Assembly (NCBI GenBank): GCA_027627225.1
Contig: CM051036.1
Span: forward strand, 40,186,926-40,250,925
From: Congeria kusceri
Taxonomy: Eukaryota; Mollusca; Bivalvia; Myida; Dreissenidae
Reading direction: 5' to 3'
Length of the DNA: 64,000 bases
Below are positions 22,580-34,890 of this stretch, piece by piece. Below the pieces are notes generated by a model that had not been told where the DNA came from, made no database searches, and saw only the letters and a list, made by a program, of their open reading frames with translations. The stretch's first letter is position 1, and each line of letters opens with the position of its first letter. The position numbers and the translations under genes were made by a program.

Positions 22580-24549
22580 TCCGAAATCCGTTTCTTATTT
22601 ACGAAAGGCATTGCTCAAAAGCACTTCGTACGAACGGAATATTCTATAATGTACAATTTTGTACATGCTTGTTTGCTCCAGAGTCATCACCAGTTATCGC
22701 ATAAAGAAAATAGACAATAGCAAGTTACCAAAATCTTAATAATTCACAGATTTCAATGCGTAGTTTTTGCACTTTGTTCGGTAACATGCCCATTAGAAAC
22801 ACTTTCTGCAAAGTTTAATTTTTATTAACACATGTCTGGAATGCTGCTTTAAAACCCGGGCGCGATCGTTTATCGTGACTAGTAAATATTTGTGATACCA
22901 CTTAATTTGTGCGCGAGGTTTTCCGCGTTATCTTACTAACACGAATTTAATCATGATAATTATCTTACAACGCAATCTTAATTAGTACATATTCGTGATA
23001 CCACATAAGTATTAACTGAAAATTGGATGTCAGTTCTGGGCACTTTCAGGCCTATTTTTCGTTCAGCAGATAAATATCTTACGTAGAAAAAAAAATTACA
23101 AACGCTATTTAGATATTAAAGAGAAATACCACGAACCTTAAGTGGTAACACGAATGTGTTCGCGAACCTAAAGTTGTTAGCGTATGGCAGCTCGATGCCA
23201 TCATACCGTTCGTCTTTCTACTACTAAATTGTTGGCTGGTCGCTTTAACAAAAGTACTGGATTTTACGACATGTTATCTACATGTGTGCTGATGCGAACA
23301 TTGACATAGGCGTGTGTATCAATAGTCGTAAATAACATATTTATCAAGCACATGCTCTTTACGGTTTAAGCAATAATTATGCATGTTAAATGTCAATATA
23401 ACTCGATACATGTTAAAAGTCAGCTTGTAAATCAAAACGTCAGCGCGGTCATATGACCTGACTGTCACTTTCGCTTGATCACGTGTCAAAAGGTTTAAAT
23501 GTGTTTGACAGTCAAAATTTCTCTTTCTCGGGTAATGGGAATTTATCATTGTAGACAAAATTGAGGTATAATAACATATAATGTCTATTTTATGTAGACA
23601 GGCACCTCATAATTATAACATTAATGTTTTGTATAAAGACAGACACATGCCTCATATTGTAAATTTTAAATTACATATATAAATTTTATATTTCAAACAA
23701 ATAGCTAGAATATATTTTCAAACAATTTCCGTAAATACCTTAGAGTGAAATATGTAGTCCTGCTTCTTTAAAACGTCTGAAATGTTTTCCAAATCTGCGT
23801 CGTTGAATTTGAAGAAAAATTTGTCGGTATATTCTGTCAGAGATTTTGCGTTATATTTTAATATAAAAAACAAGAACAAAAACCGGATCGACATTTTAAG
23901 CATTACTGAAACGTCAAGCTGTAAGCATCACTGTCATAGCGGTTTCATTATTCATAACAAGTCAGACACTAAAACTGTTCTATGTTTACCATCATGTGAC
24001 TTATCTTTTAATTTGATTTTAGTATGGTAAAGGCTAAAAAAACAAATTTAATGAATTGTTTCTCAGGCACATTTTCCAAAAAACCAGGAGAGAGGGCGCA
24101 TTTTTCTTAATTGAAGTATTTTTTTTTCTTTTTTCTTTTTCTCCTACTCTTTTCTATTGGCACTATGTAATGGCTTATTAAAACAAGTAAATAAGAACAT
24201 ATTAATACGGAATCCGGATAGTGCCATATGGAATATCGATATTTGAGCGATACAATATCGTGTCTCACTTCGTGTGTCGCCGGATTCTCTGGTCTCGCTT
24301 CGTGTCTCGCTTCGAGTCTCGCCTGAATATCGTATATCGCTTCGTGTCTCTTACGGTGAGGGCGAGACACGAGCATTGCGCGAGACACGAAGCGAGGCAC
24401 GATATTTTACCGCGAGACACGAAGCGAGACACGAGAATTGCGTGAAACACGAAGCGAAACACGATATTTTGCTGCGATATTTCGTGGTATAGGATACTGC
24501 GACAGTGCGCTATCTCGTGTTACAATATCTTGCCTCGCTTTGTGTCTCG
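22580..24549. repeat. Tandem duplication unit A, 1970 bp
   Basis: Nearly identical to 24550-26322 with a constant offset of 1970 bp. For example, GAAATCCGTTTCTTATTTAC starts about 22580 and again about 24550. The unit contains promoter-side sequence, the exon 1 copy at 23739-23903 and a right-truncated fold-back I element (about 24213-24549). Confidence 0.9.
23739..23903 (-). CDS. Subtilase gene A exon 1, copy 1 (signal peptide + prodomain start)
   Basis: ATG at 23903, donor AAG|GTATTT at 23739; 55 codons, phase 0. It encodes a hydrophobic signal peptide beginning MLKMSIRFLFLFFIL, then YTDKFFFKFND and KKQDYIFHSK of the S8 prodomain. It differs from the copy at 21003-21167 by a few residues (MS for IW at 4-5, K for I in the hydrophobic run, A for G in FND[A/G]D) and keeps its start, frame and donor. 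It could splice to the exon at 16495. An AG (TTACAG) about 30 bp before the ATG is conserved and could end a 5' UTR intron. Confidence 0.75.
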
Positions 24550-26322
24550 CGGAAATCCGTTTCTTATTTACGAAAGGCATTGCTCAAAAGCACTTGGTAC
24601 GAAAGGAATATACTATAATGTACAATTTTGTACATGCTTGTTTGCTCCAGAGTCATCACCTGTTATCCCATAAAGAAAATAGACCATAGCAAGTTACCAA
24701 AATCTTAATAATTCACAGATTTCAATGCATAGTTTTTGCACTTTGTTCGGTAACATGCCCATTAGAAACACTTTCTGCGAAGTTTAATTTTTATTAACAT
24801 ATGTCTGGAATGCTGCTTTAAAACCCGGGCGCGATCGTTTATCGTGACTAGTAAATATTTGTGATACCACTTAATTTGTGCGCGAGGTTTTCCGCGTTAT
24901 CTTACTAACACGAATTTAATCATGATAATTATCTTACAACGCTAATCTTAATTAGTACATATTCGTGATACCACATAAGTATTAACTGAAAATTGGATGT
25001 CAGTTCTGGGCACTTTCAGGCCTATTTTTCGTTAAGCAGATAAATATCTTACGTAGAAAAAAAAATTACAAACGCTATTTAGATATTAAAGAGAAATACC
25101 ACGAACCTTAAGTGGTAACACGAATGTGTTCGCGAACCTAAAGTTGTTATCGTATGGCAGCTCGATGCCATCATACCGTTCGTCTTTCTACTACTAAATT
25201 GTTGGCTGGTCGCTTTAACAAAAGTACTGGATTTTACGACATGTTATCTACATGTGTGCTGATGCGAACATTGACATAGGCGTGTGTATCAATAGTCGTA
25301 AATAACATATTTATCAAGCACATGCTCTTTACGGTTTAAGCAATAATTATGCATGTTAAATGTCAATATAACTCGATACATGTTAAAAGTCAGCTTGTAA
25401 ATCAAAACGTCAGCGCGGTCATATGACCTGACTGTCACTTTCGCTTGATCACGTGTCAAAAGGTTTAAATGTGTTTGACAGTCAAAATTTCTCTTTCTCG
25501 GGTAATGGGAATTTATCATTGTAGACAAAATTGAGGTATAATAACATATAATGTCTATTTTATGTAGACAGGCACCTCATAATTATAACATTAATGTTTT
25601 GTATAAAGACAGACACATGCCTCATATTGTAAATTTTAAATTACATATATAAATTTTATATTTCAAACAAATAGCTAGAATATATTTTCAAACAATTTCC
25701 GTAAATACCTTAGAGTGAAATATGTAGTCCTGCTTCTTTAAAACGTCTGAAATGTTTTCCAAATCTGCGTCGTTGAATTTGAAGAAAAATTTGTCGGTAT
25801 ATTCTGTCAGAGATTTTGCGTTATATTTTAATATAAAAAACAAGAACAAAAACCGGATCGACATTTTAAGCATTACTGAAACGTCAAGCTGTAAGCATCA
25901 CTGTCATAGCGGTTTCATTATTCATAACAAGTCAGACACTAAAACTGTTCTATGTTTACCATCATGTGACTTATCTTTTAATTTGATTTTAGTATGGTAA
26001 AGGCTAAAAAAACAAATTTAATGAATTGTTTCTCAGGCACATTTTCCAAAAAACCAGGAGAGAGGGCGCATTTTTCTTAATTGAAGTATTTTTTTTTCTT
26101 TTTTCTTTTTCTCCTACTCTTTTCTATTGGCACTATGTAATGGCTTATTAAAACAAGTAAATAAGAACATATTAATACGGAATCCGGATAGTGCCATATG
26201 GAATATCGATATTTGAGCGATACAATATCGTGTCTCACTTCGTGTGTCGCCGGATTCTCTGGTCTCGCTTCGTGTCTCGCTTCGAGTCTCGCCTGAATAT
26301 CGTATATCGCTTCGTGTCTCTT
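24550..26322. repeat. Tandem duplication unit B, truncated
   Basis: Second 1970-bp unit. Its right end breaks inside the fold-back I element (after TCTCTTAC near 26322) and fuses to a third, partial unit. Confidence 0.9.
25709..25873 (-). CDS. Subtilase gene A exon 1, copy 2
   Basis: ATG at 25873, donor at 25709. The encoded 55 residues are identical to copy 1. The flanking sequence is also nearly unchanged, so this duplication is recent. It has the same possible role: an alternative first exon or promoter for the gene at 9214-16495. Confidence 0.75.
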
Positions 26323-26625
26323 ACCGAACCTAAAGTTGTTATCGTATGGCAGCTCGATGCCATCATACCGTTCGTCTTTCTACTACTAAATTGTTGGCTG
26401 GTCGCTTTAACAAAAGTACTGGATTTTACGACATGTTATCTACATGTGTGCTGATGCGAACATTGACATCGAAGATAAGCAATATGCAAATTATAGGGGT
26501 GTGTATCAATAGTCGTAAATAACATATTTATCAAGCACATGCTCTTTACGGTTTAAGCAATAATTATGCACGTTAAATGTCAATATAACTCGATACATGT
26601 TAAAAGTCAGCTTGTAAATCAAAAT
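26323..26625. repeat. Partial third duplication unit
   Basis: Begins CGAACCTAAAGTTG (matching about 25135) and follows the unit to CAGCTTGTAAATCAAAA (about 26615), with an insert of roughly 28 bp near 26470. It stops before the exon 1 copy, so it carries no coding exon. Confidence 0.85.
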
Positions 26626-28190
26626 GTTGATCGGGCAAACTAAACTGTGCTTCAATATGTGACCTGTGCTGCAAAAATGGGTCCTATGGATTTTCTTTTT
26701 TTTTTTTACATTTTCATTTAGTACTATCTTTAAGAAATAAAACATTGAAAAACATTATGCTTCTATCATTTTTTTTTTTTTTTTAGATATTGCCGGAAAC
26801 GTAATACCACCGTATAATACAACATGTCATATTTTGTGCAAAAATAAAAACAAAAAAGTAGACTTTATATTACTTATATTGATATACAAACAATACACAA
26901 TGATAACACTATTATCAAAGACTATACTACAGTTGCATAAAATAAATAGTTATTTTTCACTTTTTCCACACATTGTAACAAAAAAATGTTTCAAAACACA
27001 GTTTCCACGGTAACCAAATTAGAAAATTAGTTATTTAGATTAAAAACTGAGTGCACATTACCAATTTCAATTATTTTACCAAAATCTTAGTATCTTATTT
27101 AGAAGCTTGTAAAAGTACATTTTTTTGGTGATAATTGCACTGCCATGAAATATCTTTTCAAACATGTATTGAGGTTAAAGAATAATCAACTGTGTTACTT
27201 TTATGATATCCATAATATTTTTTCTGTCGGCCAATATACTTCTTTTTAATATGCACACTACAGCTGCTGCATAAAAGATTCATTTCATCGAATGCACACA
27301 TTGTTAACTGTCTCCATAGCAACAGCATTTTAGATGCTAATGGGGCCTTTAAAACAAACATGCAATAATGATTTAAGTAATGCATATAACATGTGTTTAT
27401 AAAAGCAACCTTTATAGTTTTAGCACGCACACAAGTATTGTTTAATTGATTATTAAACGCATGAACAAAATTAACAATATAATTTTGTGTTACTCACATC
27501 CTTAAACGGTAGGTTAAAAAATCAAACAAAAAGTTACTAGTATCATTTATTCATACTTGACAACACTAGAACAATTACTCATAACATAATACTTAAACAT
27601 TTTAGAGTGTAAGAAAACAAGGTAAATAATTCTTCATTGTTACAAAAAACAAATTAAAACTTATCCAATTTTAGAATACTTAGGTTTTGTCCACATGAAA
27701 ACAAGATAATAGAGTATAATAAGATACAGGTAAATGTACTGGGCCAGTATTCAAAAATTTCCGATATGGAAATCTTAAATAGTACGTATATGGCATATAT
27801 GCGTTAATTATTTCCGTTTACAAAATCGTAAAATACTTAACACCTAAGCAATTCTTACTAGTTTAAATCATTTAAATATAAAAAGACTTCTTCATGAAAC
27901 ATCCATAGACCTAAATAATTTTTTTATCTAAAAAAAACTTAGGTTTTCCCTATAGAGCTTTGTGAATAGGACCCTGGTCAAATTTTTAAAAGAATTTAAG
28001 AGCTTTTGTTAAGTTGAACAGTTATGGAAAAGCACATTCCTTTTGTCCAGTTATGATCAAACATTATTGAATGTGTACACATTAAAACAAACATTCAACA
28101 CGTTCATTTGTGTGTTTGATGATCCCATGCACGAACTAGAGGTAATTGGCAGGTTAGCAACAGTTATACGACAAAACTGTCAGATTTCAT
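26626..28190. other. AT-rich non-coding stretch
   Basis: Contains poly-T runs (about 26694-26707, 26769-26784). The open frames here have no protein-like composition. Nothing else is supported. Confidence 0.45.
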
Positions 28191-28194
28191 CATG

Positions 28195-29144
28195 GAGATA
28201 CTACTGCCTTTTTGAAGACAAACGGTGAAACCTGGCCCATATATTTGGTTCGCCGTTGCATCAGTCTGAAGGTTGACATCTGGCCTCCCACATTTTACTT
28301 TTACCTCGGGACCATCCGCAAGCTTTCAACACGAGGTGCATCTACATTCGACAGTAGAAGTATTCTTTTGTAAACAATAATTCCTCATGATTTTTTGTAA
28401 TTATAGGTCCTAAATTTAAACTTAATATAATATTATGTAATGTCATTCATTAACTATCAAAGCCCTAATAGATGTGTTATTTTAATTAAAATGTACATAT
28501 AGTAGGGATTTCTTATGGCATTCATCATCAGATTAATCTCTCAAGCTCGGTATGGTTTCTGTAATTTGGTGACATGATCATCTAATATCATGTGGAATAA
28601 TACCTTATTCATAGTTCATAATATCTGCAAGGTTACATATGCATACATATGTCGCTATTTGGTTTCCCACAGCCAAAAGATGCCAGTCGCTTGATAACTT
28701 GGTGTGGCCTGCCAGCATCAAGGAGTATTCGATCCCCAAGTATATTCCTTCACAATATAAATATATAAATTTAAGATAGTAATTTTAAGATAGAGTATCC
28801 AACGAATGAAGATAGTATGTTAAATACATTAGGCTTTGGGACTGTTATTTAAACAATGTGGAAAATTTGCACATTTTCCATGATAATAAATTAAATCATC
28901 CCAGTGAATTATATATATAACTATAGGCATTTTAAGGCAGAATATTTACCAGTCAATTTTCTCCACACAGCATAGACCATGACAGTATTATGTTTATTCT
29001 GTCCATCACAGTTGCTGAAGTGGAATTGAGCATACCTCTCACCAAGACCATAGTATTTAAGGTAATGGCGGAGGAAGCTTATAGCTGGGTGGGCCCCTTT
29101 TCCTGGCGCCAGGCCTTCATATGCAAGATAAAACACTTGCTTCT
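28195..29144 (-). pseudogene. Exons of an RNase-H/DDE-like transposase-derived protein, decayed
   Basis: Exon 29144-28950 (TTTAG acceptor, G|GTAAAT donor) encodes KQVFYLAYEG, GKGAHPAISFLRHYL, YGLGERYAQFHFSNCDGQNKH and VYAVWRKLTG. This resembles a widespread family of uncharacterised invertebrate proteins with a [AD]NCxGQNKN motif in an RNase-H-like core, where the Asp before Asn is probably catalytic; here it is Ser. A second exon from about 28747 to 28660 encodes SLMLAGHTKLSSDWH, matching the family's GHTKFxPDW motif, and then seems to shift frame (the expected FG follows out of frame). A third piece near 28200-28320 (DVNLQTDA) may belong to it. It appears to be a remnant. The assignment rests on remembered motifs. 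Confidence 0.5.
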
Positions 29145-31800
29145 CTAAATAACAAATAAAACAAATATAGTTTTTGCTGTTGCATCACAGACATCTTCTT
29201 TCTGGTGGATTAAGCCCACCTAACAGTTTTATGAAAATTACATTAACCTATTTACTAAACACAGCACATATCAAAATTGTGTACAACTTCCATCAGAAGT
29301 TTTGACAAATATATTTGATGACAAAATTGCAACAAAACAAAATATTAACAAGTTCAATTTTATTGTAAAAAAAGTTACTGTACTCATGTTATGATTAAAT
29401 ACTATTTCAAGTAGTAAAAACTCCTGCAGACATGTGTATTGTCAGATATTTTGGTTGGTCAAATGACCTTACAGTTACAAAGCAATGAGGCGGGTCAATC
29501 AGGCCATGCCTTAAATTCATTCAATGCTCTTAAAAAAACAATCGGCCTATGATATAAGAAACAGGGCAACTGTCTGGGCTTCTTAGGGTACCTGCTATGA
29601 GCCAGCCGATCAGAATTCACAAACCATTAAAAAAAGTCTAAAAGAATAAAACTTGCTTTTTTAAAAGTTAGTTTATGCAGGAACATTTTATTTACCAATT
29701 TTTATTGTTAAAACTAATACGTAGAAACGTTTATTGGTTTCAATGACAATTTTAAAAATTAATCATGCAAGAACATAATTTTTAAGTGCGATCAATGCGC
29801 AGGTATGAGTTAAACAAGAAAGGTGGACAAATCACAAGTCTATATGAAAAAAATGCAAAACACATTAATAATGTCTTGAAGACTTCCATTAACATTTAAT
29901 GGCATAATTATGTTCGCATTTTAGAAATAAATAGTAAAAGCCTTTGCAAAATTGTCTTATCAAAACTAGTACACATATAATATGTGTGTGACTTTTTAAC
30001 GTTATTTTATTATAGAAATTACAATTTGAAATTGCCGCCACTTGAATATATTGTCTGACAAAATTACTTCCGGTAGTGATAACAGAGGATTTTTTTTACT
30101 TTATAAAAACCTATCAAATTATATACCATTTTAAAGGTTATTCTTTCAGAAAAACTAAACTGCAAACCAAATTACTGTATCTTGAAAAATAATTAAGTTA
30201 TTTGTATCTGAAGAAGGTAACCCCTACATTTCGTTCTGTCAAATATGTAAATTATGTCAATAATAGACCTGGCAATAATTTCTGGCAGTTAAACAGGTTC
30301 AAAGTAATATTTTCATGTCACTTTATGCTTTGTTAAGTAAACACTTCACATATTTTCACTGTCTTTCATACATGGTGACTTATAGAAGACAACAAATCAT
30401 TTAAAATGGAATGAGTATTAAAGCCAAATGTTGGACTGAATCTGGGTAAGACAATGTCTATAGTACTGCGTCAAAAACATTTGAAATTAACAAACTGCAA
30501 GTAAAATATGTTATTTACATTTATAAAGCTCAGGTATATATATATTATATATCTTTAACATGCTTAGTACATATAACAGACTAATTCATTTCAGTATTTG
30601 GAACAGTGTATTCATTAACTATAAAGGCATATATCCGACATCATCTCCAGTTTTAAGACCACCCTTTCTGGAAGACCAAAACACAAAGTAATACATTTTA
30701 CCTTTTAATTCTACCAGAAAGATCATGTTCTCTTCAAAGTAATTAAAAACTGGGCACAAAAATGTAAATACATGTATTAAACAACATGCGGTCTTGATGA
30801 AAGGTGGTTTTTCAATGCAGCTTTTGCTTAAGGAACTTTTGGAATACTAAGTGTTCACTCATTCAAAAGAACTCAAACCATACATTGAATAAAACAATTA
30901 ACAAGGTTCAAATGTATTGATCAGAAAATACTTGAAAAGAACATAGTCTTGTGATGATACGGAAAACGTTTCCGACAAATATGAAAAGTAACAGTAACAT
31001 CAAACATTAACAAATTCAATACTGAATAGGCCATCTCAGGCATAAGACAAAACAATTAAAAACTGCAATGCAAAGCAGCACAACACAACTTTAAAGACTT
31101 ATTGGCTGAGCATCTTGGAAACAACCTTACAAGAGAAAGACTGTTAATTTCTGTCTTCAAAAGCCACTGTCTCCACTGTCTTGTTTGTCCAGTATGAACA
31201 GAAGACTAAAAAGCAAAGCACGATATCTTTCTAAAACTGGAGCAATCCTGAAATTAATATATGCAAAAGCATGTCATGCAATACTTTGGACAAATATGTA
31301 TATGCAAAACTGTAGCGGCTTGACTGCATAACTCGAATTAATTAAAATATCAAGCAGGCAGAATACAGTAAATGCTGTTACAAGAACCATGACCTGGGTT
31401 AGGTGACTATAGCAAATCTGACAGCATTTAAGTGCATACACAGGTTATAAACATATACAGTCTGCACCATTAGTACATGCCTAATGCACATACCAGTCCA
31501 GTCACACTTACTGCATGTGTGTCACATGCTTTATTGTTGAAATCATGCCATGCGATTATCACGCTCTTTTTGTTTTCTTTATATATTGAAGATTGTTTTC
31601 AATGTAAAGATTTTTTAAGATTTAAAAAAAGCTTATTATTTAAAGAAATAATTATACCTTGTATACAGCATGAAGTTATTCAATTAAACCTGCAGTGACA
31701 GCTTGAATGCAATGACGAGGGAGGGAGTGCTCACTCCTCCCCGACCCAGCTTCCTTATTTGCAGCTCATTCAAGAACAAATATAGAGTACAGTGATCAAT
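29145..31800. other. AT-rich non-coding stretch
   Basis: No convincing exon, RNA gene or repeat, apart from short AT palindromes near 30536-30555. Confidence 0.4.
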
Positions 31801-31804
31801 TATA

Positions 31805-31955
31805 AAAGAAAATTAAAATGACAGGCTTTGCATTTCAGATGTGTACACGGTGATGATTGAGGATCAATGCTTTGTCGTAGTTGTTTTTGACAAAATTTGT
31901 TTAATCGTCGTCGAGTTTCACATTCAGTTTCACTATCTTCCGAGAGCTTTCCCAT
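31805..31955 (-). CDS. Possible small first exon, unknown protein
   Basis: An ATG at 31955 opens a frame of about 50 codons beginning MGKLSEDSETECETRRRLNK and rich in charged residues, ending near 31805. It lies about 2.7 kb upstream of the decayed transposase-like exons on the same strand and could be their 5' exon or a chance frame. No domain is recognised. Confidence 0.2.
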
Positions 31956-32492
31956 CGTAAATCTTACGTCAAATCAATATATTAACATCCAAATTGCATG
32001 TACAACACGTGGGCTAATGAAAAAAATTCGTTTGAATCTTTTTTGGGGTCAAAACTACCTGTTAAACGTTCAATAAAATTCGTGAAGCTGTAAACCTCGT
32101 GTCGCGAAATCCGAGGACGTTACTCTAACGATATTATCGGAAAATCACGAAGTTGCACTCGGCTTAACTTCGGTTGTAGTTCGGAAGACTGTCGGAAGTG
32201 GCCGATTGCTGCTTATAGGGTGATTACGTTTCGTCACAAAGCGCTAAAAAGCGCTAACACTTATTGTACAGGAAACTATACCATTGAATTGGCGAAGGAT
32301 TACACTTTTGTCAGCTACTTTTGCCTTCTTTTGCTCGGCTTTAGTTTTTCCACAAAAAGCTGATGAAAATTGCCATTTTTCAGCGCGCATTTCCCCCTGA
32401 ACCAGATGAATTGCATAAATTATTTTTTAACCAATGGAAAGCTAGAGATTTGCCCTTTCCAATGACGTAATAAACATCATTGTAGGTTAAGC

Positions 32493-32880
32493 GGCAATCT
32501 CATTCAAATCATCTCGTTTCTATATTATCCGCTGACTGGATCTGATGACTTGGCATTAGGGTCACGTTCAAATGACCTTTTTAGGAGCCAATCAAACTGT
32601 TGCCTTCAAAATCTTGCGTTATAATTTCATATATAAACCACAAATACTTCGCACGAAATTAACGTGAAAATTAACTGTAAATAATGTATTCCCGAGGATC
32701 AGCTGGAAATGCATCACTTTTCAAAAACCGTGGCCAAACATTGCTGTGCAAAAGGCAATTCCGTTGGGCGCAGCAGGGCTGATGTTTCATTGTTCGGAAG
32801 GTCATTTGAACGTGACCTGTAATACGATGTCTTCAGATCCTAACAATGTTAGGATTTGATTTTAATGAGATTGGTTAAGC
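32493..32880. mobile_element. Imperfect inverted-repeat element
   Basis: GGGTCACGTTCAAATGACCT (about 32561-32580) is mirrored by AAGGTCATTTGAACGTGACC (about 32799-32818). Outside these, CAATCTCATTCAAATCA and TTGATTTTAATGAGATTGG also pair. This gives a roughly 390-bp fold-back unit with arms of about 80-90 bp and no coding capacity. Confidence 0.6.
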
Positions 32881-34890
32881 GGTTGCTGAATTATACATGT
32901 CCGAATCACATGACTATCATGAGCTAAACAAATATGGCCGGCGTCATAAACGAGGAACGAACGAGAATCGACATAATTCACCGATACAAATAACCCATTT
33001 AACCTATGTAAACCTTAAAGTAAACACAATTTATATAAAGAATAACATCTTATATATCAAATAATGCTATTAAAATAGTGTTTATGTGTATCTGTAATTA
33101 GGAAGGCTGTTGATAAAAATGTAAACTTAAAATGGTGACAGATACGAGATCGCGCAATCGGCATTCCTTTGTTATCGCTACTTCCGGGTCAAACTCTACT
33201 GATAATTTTTACAATGAAAAGGCAAATAATTCGATAGATAAACAATGACAACAACAGAAAATGCCATACGTACCTGATTAAATTGGTTTTCCATGTATAC
33301 ATTCCAACAATACAGCTTTTATGTTAAAATTAACCGAAAAACAAGGACAAGTCCAATATCAAAACGACATTGTTTACACAAAATGGCGACTAGCGACACC
33401 TTCCGCTCAGCGGAAATTACCCTAATAAACTGGTTACAAACATTTTGTTCCTGTCATTGTTTTGCACTGTCTGCTTTTGTACAATTAATAAATCATTATA
33501 ACACGGGAAAATAGTTATAGTTATACACAATTATTCTTATTATAGTTTTCATTATTTTTTGTATTGGATTTTTGCCACATATTAATTCATTTATATAAAC
33601 ATTTCAAATGTCGTGTTTAGTTAAATTACTTTAAGTAAAGGACATTTTGAGACTGGTAATCATTTAAAATATGGTAACTTGAAATGGTAACCTGAAGTAC
33701 TTTATCACTGAACAACATTGCATCGACAAAACAAACACTGTGGTAAAAACTTACACATAGGATGAAGGTATTCCTTGTAGACTTGTTTACATTATTTACA
33801 TTCATAATATCATATCACCATTTTTCTTTTTCTTTATATGAACATGTACATTGTCTTATTCAAATAAAGCATATTATGAATGTTATTGACACAAGATATT
33901 TTGCAATGACGGCCGACTTGAAATTTGGATAAAGTACTATTATGTTTCAAATTAAAATTAAAATTATATAACGCACATTTTTTCATCTAATTTCTTATTA
34001 ATAATTTGAATGTACACATTACAAGACTTAGACATTTTATCCTGCTAGGATATATTTTATCAACAACCACGTGCACATGTCCATAAATCATTTTATGCTT
34101 GACACCGTACAAATCTTTCTATAAAATAAGCGGAAAGTATGTTGATTACATTTTTCGGATGTATATTTTGAAATATATACATAACTATTCTCTTTTTCGG
34201 CGTCTACGTACTAGTAAAGACATTTTAACAACGTGTTTAAATAAGTTTTACATTGAACAATGTAATTAAGACAACACTAACAACTGTCAAATCTTATACA
34301 GATGGTATGTGAAATGTAATTGAACAAGATGTGGCCTCCAATTCTGCAAACATGTTTTCTTTGTAAAAATTAATATATATTTGGATCGGCGTTGAAGAAA
34401 AAATGTAATGTATATATATGGAAACATATTTGTTACAAAATATATCATAAAACATTTTAAATAATTCACGATTATGTACACACATAGTCAACATAAACAA
34501 ATATTTTCTTTAAAAATGACAAAATATCAACCACTAGAATTGTATAATAATGATTCTCACCCGTGTCTTTAACAGATTTTAACAGATCTGCTAATGAGTA
34601 TTATGTAAAGAAACGTTCAGCAGCAATTTCTGGCTTCGAAAATGTGAACTTTTATCCTGACGAAATAAAGCAAGGCTTAATTGCCCTATATTAACTGCAG
34701 ATCGTAAAATGGAGAAACAAAAATGCGTTTGAACTTCTCGTCTGTCATCCTAAACACAATTAAGACAAATAATATTCCACATTTTCACCAATATTATTTT
34801 TAAGTGTTCAATGCTTTGTTGAAATATGGAATGAACAATTTTGTGAACACATTATTGAAGCAAGTTTTTCCTATCTATGGCTAGCAATTG
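32881..34890. other. Intergenic DNA between subtilase genes A and B
   Basis: AT-rich, no gene seen. A locally GC-richer patch (about 32930-33200) has short open frames with no known similarity. This is presumably the 3' flank of gene B and the distal 5' flank of gene A. Confidence 0.4.

Noticed and set aside
24117..24170. Pyrimidine-rich tract as a strong splice acceptor of another exon
   Set aside because: It is repeated in all three duplication units on the plus strand, opposite to the gene, and no exon follows.
27158..27430. Minus-strand open frame of 90 codons
   Set aside because: No acceptor or donor context, no recognisable motif, and poor codon composition.
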